NCBI GenBank assembly: GCA_965205595.1
Contig: CBDBHI010000013.1
Location: 152,047-216,046, forward strand
Direction of reading: 5' to 3'
DNA from: CATQHP01 sp965205595
Lineage (GTDB): Bacteria; Acidobacteriota; Terriglobia; Bryobacterales; UBA6623
DNA length: 64,000 nucleotides
The notes under the pieces are model-generated. The model worked only from the letters and a program-made list of their open reading frames with translations, was not told the DNA's origin and did no database searches. Of the stretch, positions 50,910-59,272 are shown in pieces. A program made the position numbers and the translations under genes. The first letter of the stretch is position 1; every line of letters begins with the position of its first letter.

Positions 50910-52084
50910 TGAGCCGACCCACCCTCGAGGTGGCCGATCTCATCACTGCGCAGGGCAATCGCTTCGAGGATCGTTATCGTTCGTGGCTCAGTTTTCAGCA
51001 ACTGAATGTGCTGCGAGCGATTGGGCGCTGTCGTACGGCGGCTTTGGGCGGCCCCATCGACGCTTGTCCGCGCTGTGAACAAAGAGCCATCTCGTATAAC
51101 TCATGCCGCAATCGGCATTGCCCAAAATGCCAAGCGCAAGCGCGCCAACGCTGGCTCGCCGCGCGCGAGCAAGAAGTGCTCGAAGTGCCCTACTTTCACG
51201 TCGTCTTCACCTTGCCGCACTCACTCCAAACACTTTGTGAGCAGAACCCGGCGGTGCTCTATAGCCTCTTGTTCCGGGCCGGCGCACGAACGTTGTCGGA
51301 AGTGGCGGAGGACCCAAAACACCTTGGCGCACAGATCGGTTTCCTGAGCATTCTGCACACCTGGGGACAAAACCTGTCCCTTCATCCGCATATCCACTGT
51401 GTAATTCCAGCGGGCGGACTTTCTGTCGACCGCACTCGTTGGGTGCATCCCAAGTATGCGTTCTTCCTGCCGGTGAAGGTGCTCAGTCGTGTTTTCCGCG
51501 GCAAGTTCATTGACGGCTTGCGAAAAGCTCACCAGCACAAGAAGCTCCATCTGAACGGTCAGCTTAGCGGCCTCAATGAACCGCAAAACTTCGCAGCCTT
51601 CTTGCGCACCTTGTTCCGTCAAGACTGGGTCGTCTACGCCAAGCCGGCATTCGGCGGAGCGACGCAAGTGCTGCGCTATCTCGGCCGCTACACCCACCGC
51701 GTCGCGATCAGCAATCACCGCTTGCAAGCTTTCGACGGCGAGCGCGTGACCTTCCGCTGGAAGGACTACGCACACGGCAACCAGCAACGGACGATGACGC
51801 TGAGCGCGACCGAGTTCTTGCGACGCTTTGGCCAACATATCCTGCCGCGAGGCTTCATTCGCATCCGCCAGTTCGGATTGTTGGCCAACCGCTGCAAAGC
51901 GACATCTCTCGCGCTTGCTCGTCGGTTGCTAACGGCACCGCCGCAAGCGCTGCAGCCTTTGGCGCAAGCGTCCGCCACCACACTTACTTGGCGATGCCCA
52001 CGCTGCTCAGCGCCGATGCGAGTAGGCCCCCAGCTTACGCCCACCCAACTCGTTTTCCAATGCAACTTCTTCGACAGCTCGTAG
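50906..52084 (+). CDS. IS91-family HUH transposase, third unit
   Basis: 392 residues. Zinc-binding N-terminus (CPRCEQRAISYNSCRNRHC and PKC), HUH motif in LHPHIHCVIPAGGL and the two-tyrosine motif YLGRYTHRVAISNHRL. It is a diverged relative of copies 1 and 2 (same layout, many substitutions). ATGA overlap with the recombinase gene shows translational coupling. This unit appears intact at both genes, so it is the best candidate for current activity. Confidence 0.93.
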   Translation: MMSRPTLEVADLITAQGNRFEDRYRSWLSFQQLNVLRAIGRCRTAALGGPIDACPRCEQRAISYNSCRNRHCPKCQAQARQRWLAAREQEVLEVPYFHVVFTLPHSLQTLCEQNPAVLYSLLFRAGARTLSEVAEDPKHLGAQIGFLSILHTWGQNLSLHPHIHCVIPAGGLSVDRTRWVHPKYAFFLPVKVLSRVFRGKFIDGLRKAHQHKKLHLNGQLSGLNEPQNFAAFLRTLFRQDWVVYAKPAFGGATQVLRYLGRYTHRVAISNHRLQAFDGERVTFRWKDYAHGNQQRTMTLSATEFLRRFGQHILPRGFIRIRQFGLLANRCKATSLALARRLLTAPPQALQPLAQASATTLTWRCPRCSAPMRVGPQLTPTQLVFQCNFFDSS

Positions 52085-52531
52085 AAAACCAGCGGCTGCC
52101 ACGTTGCGGCGCAAAGACGTGCATCCGCACGCCGCCGCGGACGTGTATCCACACACCGAAAACCGAGGGCAAATCCGCTCAGGGCGTCGCCACTCAACCC
52201 CATCCGATCACCAATTCGAGTCCCAAAAGCCCAAACTCGCGGCTCATCGGTCAATCTCGAAATGCCTCTGGTAGCTCGCAGCATCGCCTGACGCCGTTCG
52301 TAGCTCCATAGCCGTCCAGCGCGCCCAGCGGCTTCCTTCAAGTCGCCCTATCGAAACTGCCTCGGACCCAATCTCATCGCCCAACCTCCAACCTCACCAC
52401 CCCGAGTCAGTCACGATACGGCACTAACGACAAGGAGGGATTTGGCCAGAACGACTCGGCAACGTGGTACCAGAGCGAAAATGCTGAAAATTATTTTCAC
52501 CCTCAAGTGACGACCACCTGAAACGGCTCAG
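52085..52531. other. Tail of the third IS91-type unit and flank
   Basis: About 450 bp without a gene. By analogy with copies 1 and 2, the first 200-300 bp should include the transposon tail and its end, but no palindrome like those at 3807-3985 or 6380-6447 was recognised here. The right limit is the inverted repeat of the next element at 52532. Confidence 0.4.
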
Positions 52532-52598
52532 AACCCTTCACCCTAGAAACGGCAGTTAGAAACGAGCAGTAGTACTGCGAGGCCCTAGAATTGGGGTC

Positions 52599-53666
52599 AT
52601 GAGCGGATCGAAGGCGTTGGCGAGCATTCACCCTGGGGGTGAAGACGTGCAGGCGGGTGTCCAAGGGTCGGCGGGGGCAGTCGATACCTTCGGTGGCAAG
52701 GTCGGGCTGCGCTGGGACGAGCAGGCGGCGGTCACCGCCTTCGGACAGTTGCCCTACTTTGTCGAGTTCCTCAAGACCTCGGGGCTGTTCGCTGCCTGGG
52801 TGAACGACTGCCCGCTCAGCTACAGCAGTCCGAACGCGCCCGCCAAGCGCGAAGTGCTGGCGACGCTGCTGTTGAGCGTGCTCGCCGGACAGCGGCGCTA
52901 TGCCCACAGCGACGCCTTGCGCGCCGACACGCTGACGCCGACGCTGCTGGGTGTCAACAAGTTGGTCAGCGAAGACTCGGCGCGGCGCGCCTTCAAGGAC
53001 GTCGACGAAGCCGACTGCGAACGTTGGCTCGGCCGGCACCTCAAACACAGTTACGAAGCGCTGCTCGAAGAGCACTGGATCCTCGACGTCGACGCCACGG
53101 TGAAGCCGCTGTGCGGCAAGCAAGAAGGCGCGCTGCTCGGCTACAACCCGGCCAAGCCCGGACGTCCGTCGCACGTCTATCACGCCTACATGGCGGCGCA
53201 TATTCGACTGCTGTTGGGGGTCGAAGTGCAGCCGGGCAAGCAGACGGCGCCGTCGCACGCGCAGCCGCGGCTGTGGGAGTTCTTGGATGAGTTGAAGCCG
53301 CAACAGCGTCCAAAATTGCTACGCGGCGATGCGCATTGGGGCACGGAACAAGCGATGTTGGGAGCCGAGCAACGCGGTCTCGACTACCTGTTTCGACTGC
53401 GTCAGACGAACGGAGTGAAGCGCCTCATTGAGCGGCTGTTCGCAGCGCACGATTGGGTTGCGGCGGGACAAGGCTGGCAGGGCGTGCGCAGCGAGTTGCA
53501 ACTGGCGGGCTGGAGCCGCAGCCGAGGGGTGCTGGTGTTGCGGCGGCAAATGAGGGACTCGTTGGCCTTCGAGCCGGCGAAGAAGCAACTCGAGCAGAAG
53601 CAGCAACCGTCTGCCAAGCAGCAACCACTGCAGCTTTCGCTAGGACTATGCGAAGTGGTTGAGGGC
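52599..53666 (+). pseudogene. IS4-superfamily transposase, 5' part
   Basis: About 355 residues up to the IS21 insertion. DDE motifs: first Asp in HWILDVDATVKPLCG, second Asp in KLLRGDAHWGTEQAML. The frame runs to CEVVEG at 53666. Removing IS21 and one target copy joins it to GVLYEYVVLV at 56274. The catalytic Glu lies in the 3' part. Family is IS4 superfamily (DDE_Tnp_1 type); IS1380-like features are possible. Confidence 0.8.
53658..53666 (+). repeat. 9-bp target duplication of IS21, left copy
   Basis: GTTGAGGGC occurs here and at 56265-56273, directly flanking IS21. The last base may be fortuitous, giving an 8-bp duplication, which is in the normal range. Confidence 0.8.
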
Positions 53667-53759
53667 TGTTTTTGGCAACTTCACTTGGCCCACTTCGGCG
53701 GTTTATTTTGGCCCCCCTGTAAACGGGCCTCTAAGTCATTGATTCCAGGTCACCTCCTT

Positions 53760-53828
53760 TCGTTTTTGGGGACGTGGTCCGGAGCGGAGCCCGAAGGGCG
53801 AAGCGCAGGACGATGTCCCCAAAAACGA
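53760..53828 (-). terminator. Stem-loop downstream of istB (second IS21)
   Basis: TCGTTTTTGGGGAC (53760-53773) is exactly complementary to 53815-53828, with a 41-nt GC-rich loop containing GCCCGAAGGGC. It lies 13 bp past the istB stop. The first IS21 has the same arrangement at 606-690 with a different stem and a similar inner GCCCTAAAGGGC. T-rich sequence on the far side could support termination. Confidence 0.55.
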
Positions 53829-53840
53829 GCGCCCTCCTTG

Positions 53841-54629
53841 CTACCGCCCTCGCTTCTTCTTCGCCAGCGTCCTACGAAAGCGGTAGGACTCCTCGCCCGT
53901 CTCGATGATGTGAGCGCGGTCGGTAATGCGATCCAACAGCGCCTTACATAGCCGAGCGTTCGGAATCACCTTTGTCCACTCGGAGAACGGCAGGTTGGTC
54001 GTCAGCATTAGAGCCGCCTTTTCCGCGCGATCAGCGATGACTTGGAACAAGAACTCTGCTCCCACCTCCGCCAGCGGCACGTAACCCACTTCGTCGATCG
54101 CGATCAGCTCGTAGCGCGACCAGCGTGCGAGCACTCGACTCAGCTGCATTTGCTGCTTGGCTTCGACGAGTTCGTTGACCAGCGCCGACGCCGTGGTGAA
54201 GCGCACCCGCCGTTTCTGCAGGCAGGCCGCCACGCACAGGCCCGTCATCAGGTGGGTCTTGCCCGTGCCGCAATCGCCGAGAAACAGGATCGGTTCCGAA
54301 CTCTCGATGTAGCCGCCTTCGGCCAACTCGGTTAGCTGCGGGGCCGAGACCGCCTTCGTCTCGGAGAAGTCGAACTCCTCGAGCGTCTTCATGCGAGGCA
54401 GCCGCGCTTCGCGTAAGCGACGATCCACCGTACGTCGCTCGCGCTCTTCCAACTCCGCGCTTAGCAGCGCTTCGAGATAGCCGACCGGCGTTTGTCTCTC
54501 GCGTATGGCTTGTTTGGCCAACGTCTCGAATTGCGCGCCCACCGTCGGCAGCCGCAGCAGCTTGCACTGTTGTTGGATGGCCTGCACCGCCAGGCTTTCG
54601 TTGGGGGCGCTGGATTTGCGGGCGCTCAT
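53841..54629 (-). CDS. istB: IS21 helper ATPase IstB
   Basis: 262 residues, full length. Walker A LGDCGTGKTHL near 125, Walker B LIAIDEVGYVPL near 195, and LTTNLPFSEWTKV. The N-terminus (AIQQQCKLLRLPTVGAQFET) is the IstB alpha-helical domain. Starts inside the istA stop (ATGA overlap), so coupled translation with IstA. Confidence 0.95.
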   Translation of the reverse strand: MSARKSSAPNESLAVQAIQQQCKLLRLPTVGAQFETLAKQAIRERQTPVGYLEALLSAELEERERRTVDRRLREARLPRMKTLEEFDFSETKAVSAPQLTELAEGGYIESSEPILFLGDCGTGKTHLMTGLCVAACLQKRRVRFTTASALVNELVEAKQQMQLSRVLARWSRYELIAIDEVGYVPLAEVGAEFLFQVIADRAEKAALMLTTNLPFSEWTKVIPNARLCKALLDRITDRAHIIETGEESYRFRRTLAKKKRGR

Positions 54630-56158
54630 TGCACCGCCTCCGCCGCCAGCAACTGATCGTAGTTCGTCAGCGTCGGCAAGGGCCGCTCAAAGCGTTCCAG
54701 CTCCGGCGCCACCAGCGGCGGCTGAGCTAGCCGTTCGAGGCACTGCGAGGTCAGCAAGTAACGCACCGCCGCCTGATCGCAGCAGCCGCACTCGAGCGCT
54801 TTCTCGATCGCCTCGCTCAGCTTGTCCCAACCGTGGCGTTTGCCCTCTTGCAACAGCTCGATCATCTGTTGCGTCCCCGCTTGCTTGTCATGGCGCTGGA
54901 TCAACTTCGCCCATAACGTGTCGTAGCTCGCCGGCCAACGCCCGGCTTGGCGCCATTGTTCCAGCGGCGTCGAGCCCGCCAGCGCTCCCGGCTTGTGGGC
55001 CAATACGTCGAGGTAATGCTCCAAATTAAAGATCTTCTGCTGCCGAGAGTAGCTGCGCTCATGTCGCGCGATGCGACGACCTTCGTGCCAGACCTCGACC
55101 GACTCGGCGTAGATCTTCGCCTGCGCCCTGGTTCCCGGACGCAGCGGCGTCGAGTAGAAGTTCGTGCGCACCTTGACGCAGCCTGTCGCGTCAACCTTCG
55201 GGAAGCTCGACACTTCGATCTCAAAGCCTTCCGCCGCCAACCCCAACAGCCGCTCGCGTTCGATCAGCATTCCCTCGCCGACCGTTTGCGCCCGTCCGGC
55301 GACCGTGCGCGCTTCGTCTTCGCGGCAGCCTTCGAGCAGCTTGCTGTTGAGCTCGTCCAGCGTCTTGGCTTCAGGCAGCGGCACCCAGTGGTTGCGGCGG
55401 TAACGTCTCACCTCGCCTTCCACGCCCCCTTTCTCGTTGCCTTTCCCCGGCGTGCAGAACTCGGAGGCGAAGCGCCAATGCGAACGAAAAGCCACGAAGC
55501 GCGCCGTCTCCTCGCGTCGCGCGCCGCGCAGAATCCGCTTCACCGCCGAAGAGAGATTATCGTACCTCAATGTCCGAAACACCCCGCCAAAGTAGGCCAA
55601 GGCCAGCTCGTGCGCTTCCAGAAACGCCTGCTGCGTCGCGCGCCGATAGGCGCGATGAAAGGCCGCGCCGCTCGCCATCGAGCGCATCGTGAACACTTGC
55701 AGCTTCACGCGCTCGCCGTCCATCTCGGCCCACGACTCGTACCAGTCCACCTGCGCTTCTTGGCCCCAGTCGTAGCTTTGCGGCACGAACGTCTCGCGCT
55801 TCTCCAATCCCAACTCGCGCTTGCGCTCTTGAACGTACTGCCGCACCGTGCGCTCGGCCACTTCGCAACTGGTTTCCTCCCGTATCCGGTTCCAGATACG
55901 GTGCGCCGTGTGACGCTGCTTACGCGGCGCCTTGCGGTCCTCTTTGAGAATGCGGTCGATGAACCCCACCGCCGGCGCCAGCTTGGCGCGCCGTCGCGCC
56001 GGCTTCTTGCGCGGCGGCGGCAGCGCGCTGGCTACCGCCTCGCGCACCATCCGCCGGTGCACGCCCAGCTTGCGCGCCACCCCCTTGATCGTCCCCACGC
56101 CGAATTCGTACTCGCGTCGAATCTCTTCGAATAGTTCCACTTTGCTCCTCCAGTCCAA
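54626..56158 (-). CDS. istA: IS21 transposase IstA
   Basis: 510 residues. HTH (TIKGVARKLGVHRRMVREAV), then the integrase core: AQVDWYESWAEMDGE (first Asp), FRTLRYDNLSSAVKR (second Asp) and GNEKGGVEGEVRRYRRNHW (Glu). The C-terminal Mu-type beta-barrel and tail include NFYSTPLRPGTRAQAKIYAE. Complete, and overlapping istB by 4 bp. Promoter lies between the ATG and the end at 56264. Confidence 0.95.
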   Translation of the reverse strand: MDWRSKVELFEEIRREYEFGVGTIKGVARKLGVHRRMVREAVASALPPPRKKPARRRAKLAPAVGFIDRILKEDRKAPRKQRHTAHRIWNRIREETSCEVAERTVRQYVQERKRELGLEKRETFVPQSYDWGQEAQVDWYESWAEMDGERVKLQVFTMRSMASGAAFHRAYRRATQQAFLEAHELALAYFGGVFRTLRYDNLSSAVKRILRGARREETARFVAFRSHWRFASEFCTPGKGNEKGGVEGEVRRYRRNHWVPLPEAKTLDELNSKLLEGCREDEARTVAGRAQTVGEGMLIERERLLGLAAEGFEIEVSSFPKVDATGCVKVRTNFYSTPLRPGTRAQAKIYAESVEVWHEGRRIARHERSYSRQQKIFNLEHYLDVLAHKPGALAGSTPLEQWRQAGRWPASYDTLWAKLIQRHDKQAGTQQMIELLQEGKRHGWDKLSEAIEKALECGCCDQAAVRYLLTSQCLERLAQPPLVAPELERFERPLPTLTNYDQLLAAEAVQ

Positions 56159-56264
56159 TTCGTTCCTCCGTTGCGGGCGATTCCCGCAAACAGAGTATCC
56201 GTTGATTGTTCTAGGGGGGCCAAATCAGGGCGCCGAAAGGGGCCAATTCAGAATGCCAAACTCA

Positions 56265-56273
56265 GTTGAGGGC
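56265..56273 (+). repeat. 9-bp target duplication of IS21, right copy
   Basis: GTTGAGGGC, identical to 53658-53666. After precise removal of IS21 and one copy, the transposase frame is restored. Confidence 0.8.
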
Positions 56274-57137
56274 GGCGTGTTGTACGAATATGTGGTGCTG
56301 GTGACGTCGCTGGATGAGGAACTGCAGGGGGTCGCGCAGTTCCGCGACCGCGGGGACGCGGAGAACAACTTTGACGAGCTGAAGAATCAGTGGGGCTGGA
56401 CGGGATTTACGACGCAGGATTTGAAGCGCAGCCGAGAGATGGCGGGAGTGATCGCGTTGGTCTACAACTGGTGGGGGCTGTTCACGCGCTTGGCGGCGGG
56501 GCGCAAGGGCGAAGCGATCACGACGCGGCCGTTGCTGCTGCACGGCATCGCGCGGCGCACGCGGCATGCGCGGCAGACGACGCTGACGATCACGAGTTCG
56601 CATGCGAAAACGCGCCAAGTCCGGCGCTCGTTGGAGGCGGCGAGTAAATTCCTCAAACGCGTGGCGGCAACTGCGGAGCAGTTGGGCTCGATCACTCACG
56701 TACCGCGACCGCGGGACGCGGAGAACAACTTTGACGAGCTGAAGAATCAGTGGGGCTGGACGGGATTTACGACGCAGGATTTGAAGCGCAGCCGAGAGAT
56801 GGCGGGAGTGATCGCGTTGGTCTACAACTGGTGGGGGCTGTTCACGCGCTTGGCGGCGGGGCGCAAGGGCGAAGCGATCACGACGCGGCCGTTGCTGCTG
56901 CACGGCATCGCGCGGCATGCGCGGCAGACGACGCTGACGATCACGAGTTCGCATGCGAAAACGCGCCAAGTCCGGCGCTCGTTGGAGGCGGCGAGATTCC
57001 TCAAACGCGTGGCGGCAACTGCGGAGCAGTTGGGCTCGATCACTCACTGGCGACTGATCCTCAGCTGGATCTTCCGCGATTTCCTCCACGGCCGAGTCGT
57101 CGGAACGAACCTCCAACTCGCCGATTACCTCACCTAA
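56274..57137 (+). pseudogene. IS4-superfamily transposase, 3' part with in-frame duplication
   Basis: Begins GVLYEYVVLVTSLDEELQG, continuing the 5' part. The region containing the catalytic Glu, RDRGDAENNFDELKNQWGW, then TTQDLKRSREMAGVIALVYN and WWGLFTRLA, occurs twice (56356-56700, 56715-57049), joined by the odd linker SITHVPRP. The second copy lacks 9 and 3 bp present in the first. Both copies stay in frame, ending with RLILSWIFRDFLHG and a stop. A double catalytic-C-terminal domain is unlikely to work. Confidence 0.8.
56356..57049 (+). repeat. Tandem duplication, unit about 345 bp
   Basis: Two near-identical units begin GACGCGGAGAACAACTTTG at 56356 and 56715 (period 359 bp). They differ only by small insertions/deletions: CGCACGCGG (9 bp) and 3 bp in GCGAGTAAATT. 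The junction includes the doubled CCGCGACCGCGG. It lies within the 3' half of the IS4-like transposase. Confidence 0.85.
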
Positions 57138-57347
57138 CTGCCGCTTTTAGGTTGAAGAGTTGGCGCAAGAGCTGTTTCGCCAGGACGAAGGCGTGCGGCG
57201 ATTGCTAGAAACGCTGATCGAATCGGCGATGCAAGCCGAACGCGAAGAGCATCTCGGAGCTGGGCGTTACGAGCGCAACGCTAGAGCATATTTGATTTAA
57301 GTATAGACATTTGTGGTATCGTATCGACGCCGGAAAGGAGGCGAGCG

Positions 57348-57740
57348 ATGCGTGCATATTCAAGAGACTTACGGGATCGAGTGCTGGGTGCGTTGGAGCG
57401 CGGGGAGCGACCAACTGATATTGCAAAACGCTATGAGGTGAGCCGCGTGTGGGTCTATCAGGTGCGCAACCGTTTTGAGAAAACAGGTCAGCGAGACAGC
57501 CTACGGATGGGCGGTTATCGGCGCTCTCGACTCGCGGACAAGGAGCCGCTCCTGCGTGAATGGATCAAAGAAAAAAAGGACATGACTCTGGCTCAGATGT
57601 GTGAGCGTCTGGCCGAGCACGGGATTGAAATCAAGCCTTCGGCCCTTTGGCATCAGCTCAACAAGTGGAACCTGACCTTTAAAAAAAACCCTGCACGCCA
57701 GCGAGCAAGAGCGCGACTACGTGCAGGCAGCGCGGCGTGA
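57348..57740 (+). CDS. IS630-family transposase OrfA
   Basis: 130 residues. HTH domains: SRDLRDRVLGALERGERPTD, AKRYEVSRVWVYQVRNRFEK and RLAEHGIEIKPSALWHQLNK. The normal protein is fused to the DDE part; here the frame must change at the A8 run (57681-57688, TTTAAAAAAAACC). In frame zero it ends after a short, basic tail. AGGAGG precedes the ATG. Slippage on the A8 run would produce the OrfAB fusion. Confidence 0.88.
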   Translation: MRAYSRDLRDRVLGALERGERPTDIAKRYEVSRVWVYQVRNRFEKTGQRDSLRMGGYRRSRLADKEPLLREWIKEKKDMTLAQMCERLAEHGIEIKPSALWHQLNKWNLTFKKNPARQRARARLRAGSAA

Positions 57741-58287
57741 GTGGGTCGAACAGCAACCAACACTCGACGCTGCCAGGATTGTGTTTCTCGACGAAACCGG
57801 AGCCTCGACGAACATGGCGCGGACCCACGGACGCGCACCCAGAGGAGTGCGGTGCATCGCCTCGGTCCCGCATGGACATTGGCAAACCACAACCTTCATC
57901 GCCGGCTTGCGAGTGGGGGAAATCAGCGCGCCGATGGTGCTTGACGGACCCATGGACGGCGAAGCATTCCTTGCCTACGTACGCACATTTTTATGCCCGA
58001 CGCTTACGCCTGGCGACATCGTCATCGCCGATAACCTGTCCAGCCACAAGGTTGTGGGAGTGCGAGAAGCGATCGAGGCCAAAGGCGCAACGATGCGCTA
58101 TTTACCGCCCTACTCACCGGACTTAAACCCCATCGAAAAGATGTTCTCTAAGCTCAAGGCACTGCTCAGAAAAGCTGCTCGCCGAACTGTTGAGACGCTC
58201 TGGGAGGAGATTGGAAAACTCCTCGAAACCATCTCTCCAAGCGAATGCGAGAACTACTTCCGCTCTTGCGGATATGTATATACCTAA
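57721..58287 (+). CDS. IS630-family transposase OrfB (DDE domain)
   Basis: The catalytic part: first Asp in ARIVFLDETGASTNMAR, second Asp in GDIVIADNLSSHKVVGV and the last acidic residue in YSPDLNPIEKMFSKLK (Glu). The true reading begins earlier in the same frame (TLHASEQERDYVQAARR from about 57688) after a +1 (or -2) shift out of OrfA at the A8 run. The listed start at 57721 is only the first possible independent one. Otherwise intact. Confidence 0.88.
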   Translation: MQAARREWVEQQPTLDAARIVFLDETGASTNMARTHGRAPRGVRCIASVPHGHWQTTTFIAGLRVGEISAPMVLDGPMDGEAFLAYVRTFLCPTLTPGDIVIADNLSSHKVVGVREAIEAKGATMRYLPPYSPDLNPIEKMFSKLKALLRKAARRTVETLWEEIGKLLETISPSECENYFRSCGYVYT

Positions 58288-59004
58288 ATCATATATTCTC
58301 TAGCCTTGCCGCGGACGACGGTTGACGGTTGAGTATCCGTACTTGATGGTCGACGCCCGTTACGAGAAAGTGCGGGCGGGCGGGCGGCACGCTCCACACG
58401 GAAGCGGTTCTGGTGGTGGCCGGATTCGACGAGCAAGGAGGGCGCGAGATTCTTGATTGGCGCAACGGCGACAGCGAGTCGAGGGAGACAGGGGGATCGG
58501 TTTTTCGCGACCTGAAGCAGCGCGGACTCAAGGGAGTGAAGCTCGTAATATCGGACGCGCACAGCGGGATTCGGGCCGCACTGGACAAGCAGCTACAAGG
58601 CGTGGCGCGGCAGCGATGTCGGGTGCATTTCAAGCGCGAGATCGGGCGCAAGGTGGCGAGCAAGGAGTATCGCGAAGTGCTGTGTGATCTAGCGGCGGTG
58701 TGCGGCGGAGAGGATCGGAAAGAGTGTCCGCGACGGGCGGAGGAGATGGCCCGGAAGTGGGAAGCGAAGAAGCCGAAAGTGGCGGCGATTGGCGTCGACG
58801 AACATGAGCGAACGAATGAGGAAGACGATCAAGCAGCGCACGCGAGTGGTGGGGGTATTTCCCAACCGCGCGTCGTGCGAGCGGCTGGTGGGGGCGCTGC
58901 TGGCCGAATCGCACGAGCGATGGCAGCTCGCCCAGCGCCCCTATTTCAACATGGAAAATATCGAGGAGGAAATCGAGACGGCAGGCGGTTCCACGAGGTT
59001 CTGA

Positions 59005-59272
59005 AGAGCGCTGGGCTAGAGTAACGACACCCAGCAGCCCGTGGTAAAAGTCACGCAGGCCGCGTTACGCGCCTATTGGGGCGGATTGCGTATTAGACGA
59101 GTGCCTCAACGAATCGACAGTCAGAGCGCACCAGGAATCTTTGAACGGCGCGTAACCCTTTGGGCGGCGGGTACTTGCGGCCGTCGGCTTTGTCATTCGT
59201 CGGAGACGATCGCCCGGGGCGCCGTCCTCCTCACTCCGCGCTGATTGGGTCACGCTAGCCGCGACACTGGCT
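59005..59272. other. Junction region, no gene seen
   Basis: Probably the IS256 end and the upstream flank of the receptor gene. The receptor signal peptide (DWVTLAATLALFLLV) extends upstream to about 59240 in the same frame without an ATG, so the true start may have been lost here. Confidence 0.4.

Larger units (their letters stand above)
53667..56264 (-). mobile_element. Complete IS21-family element
   Basis: 2598 bp with TG...CA ends. Left TGTTTTTGGCAACTTC and right (read inward) TGAGTTTGGCATTCTG both go on to TTGGCCC. It is flanked by a 9-bp direct repeat (53658-53666, 56265-56273). It has istA and istB in an overlapping operon and the stem-loop at 53760-53828 after istB. It interrupts an IS4-like transposase. 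All parts look functional. Confidence 0.92.
52532..57161 (+). mobile_element. IS4-like element, split by IS21 and internally duplicated
   Basis: The ends are inverted repeats: AACCCTTCACCCTAGAAACG at the left (52532) and its counterpart AACTCTTCAACCTAAAAGCG at the right (to 57161), both continuing with GCAGTTAG; about 23 of 27 bases agree. Inside, the transposase gene is split by the complete IS21 (53667-56264). Its 3' part contains a tandem duplication of about 345 bp. Without IS21 and duplication the element would be about 1.7 kb. Confidence 0.75.
57282..58302 (+). mobile_element. IS630-family element inside the IS256 remnant
   Basis: Ends are inverted repeats: TAGAGCATATTTGATTTAAG at the left and, read inward, TAGAGAATATATGATTTAGG at the right, followed by GTATA. 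TA at 57282-57283 and 58301-58302 is the expected target duplication (IS630/Tc1-mariner type). Contains orfA and orfB. Lower in GC than its host. Confidence 0.85.
57151..59004 (+). pseudogene. IS256-family (mutator) transposase, degenerate, split by IS630
   Basis: An N-terminal piece (57151-57281) reads LAQELFRQDEGVRRLLETLI and AEREEHLGAGRYERN. After the IS630 the gene resumes near 58340 with VEYPYLMVDARYEKVR (first Asp), VLVVAGFDEQGGREILDW, LVISDAHSGIRAALDKQ (second Asp), CRVHFKREI. Several frames are needed: shifts occur near 58390 and about 58780, and the part ending NMENIEEEIE lies in another frame. The segment between N-terminal piece and first Asp is partly deleted. The element is dead. 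Confidence 0.75.

Noticed and set aside
54947..56134. 395-codon open frame antisense to istA
   Set aside because: Arginine-rich shadow of a verified transposase gene with no recognisable motif.
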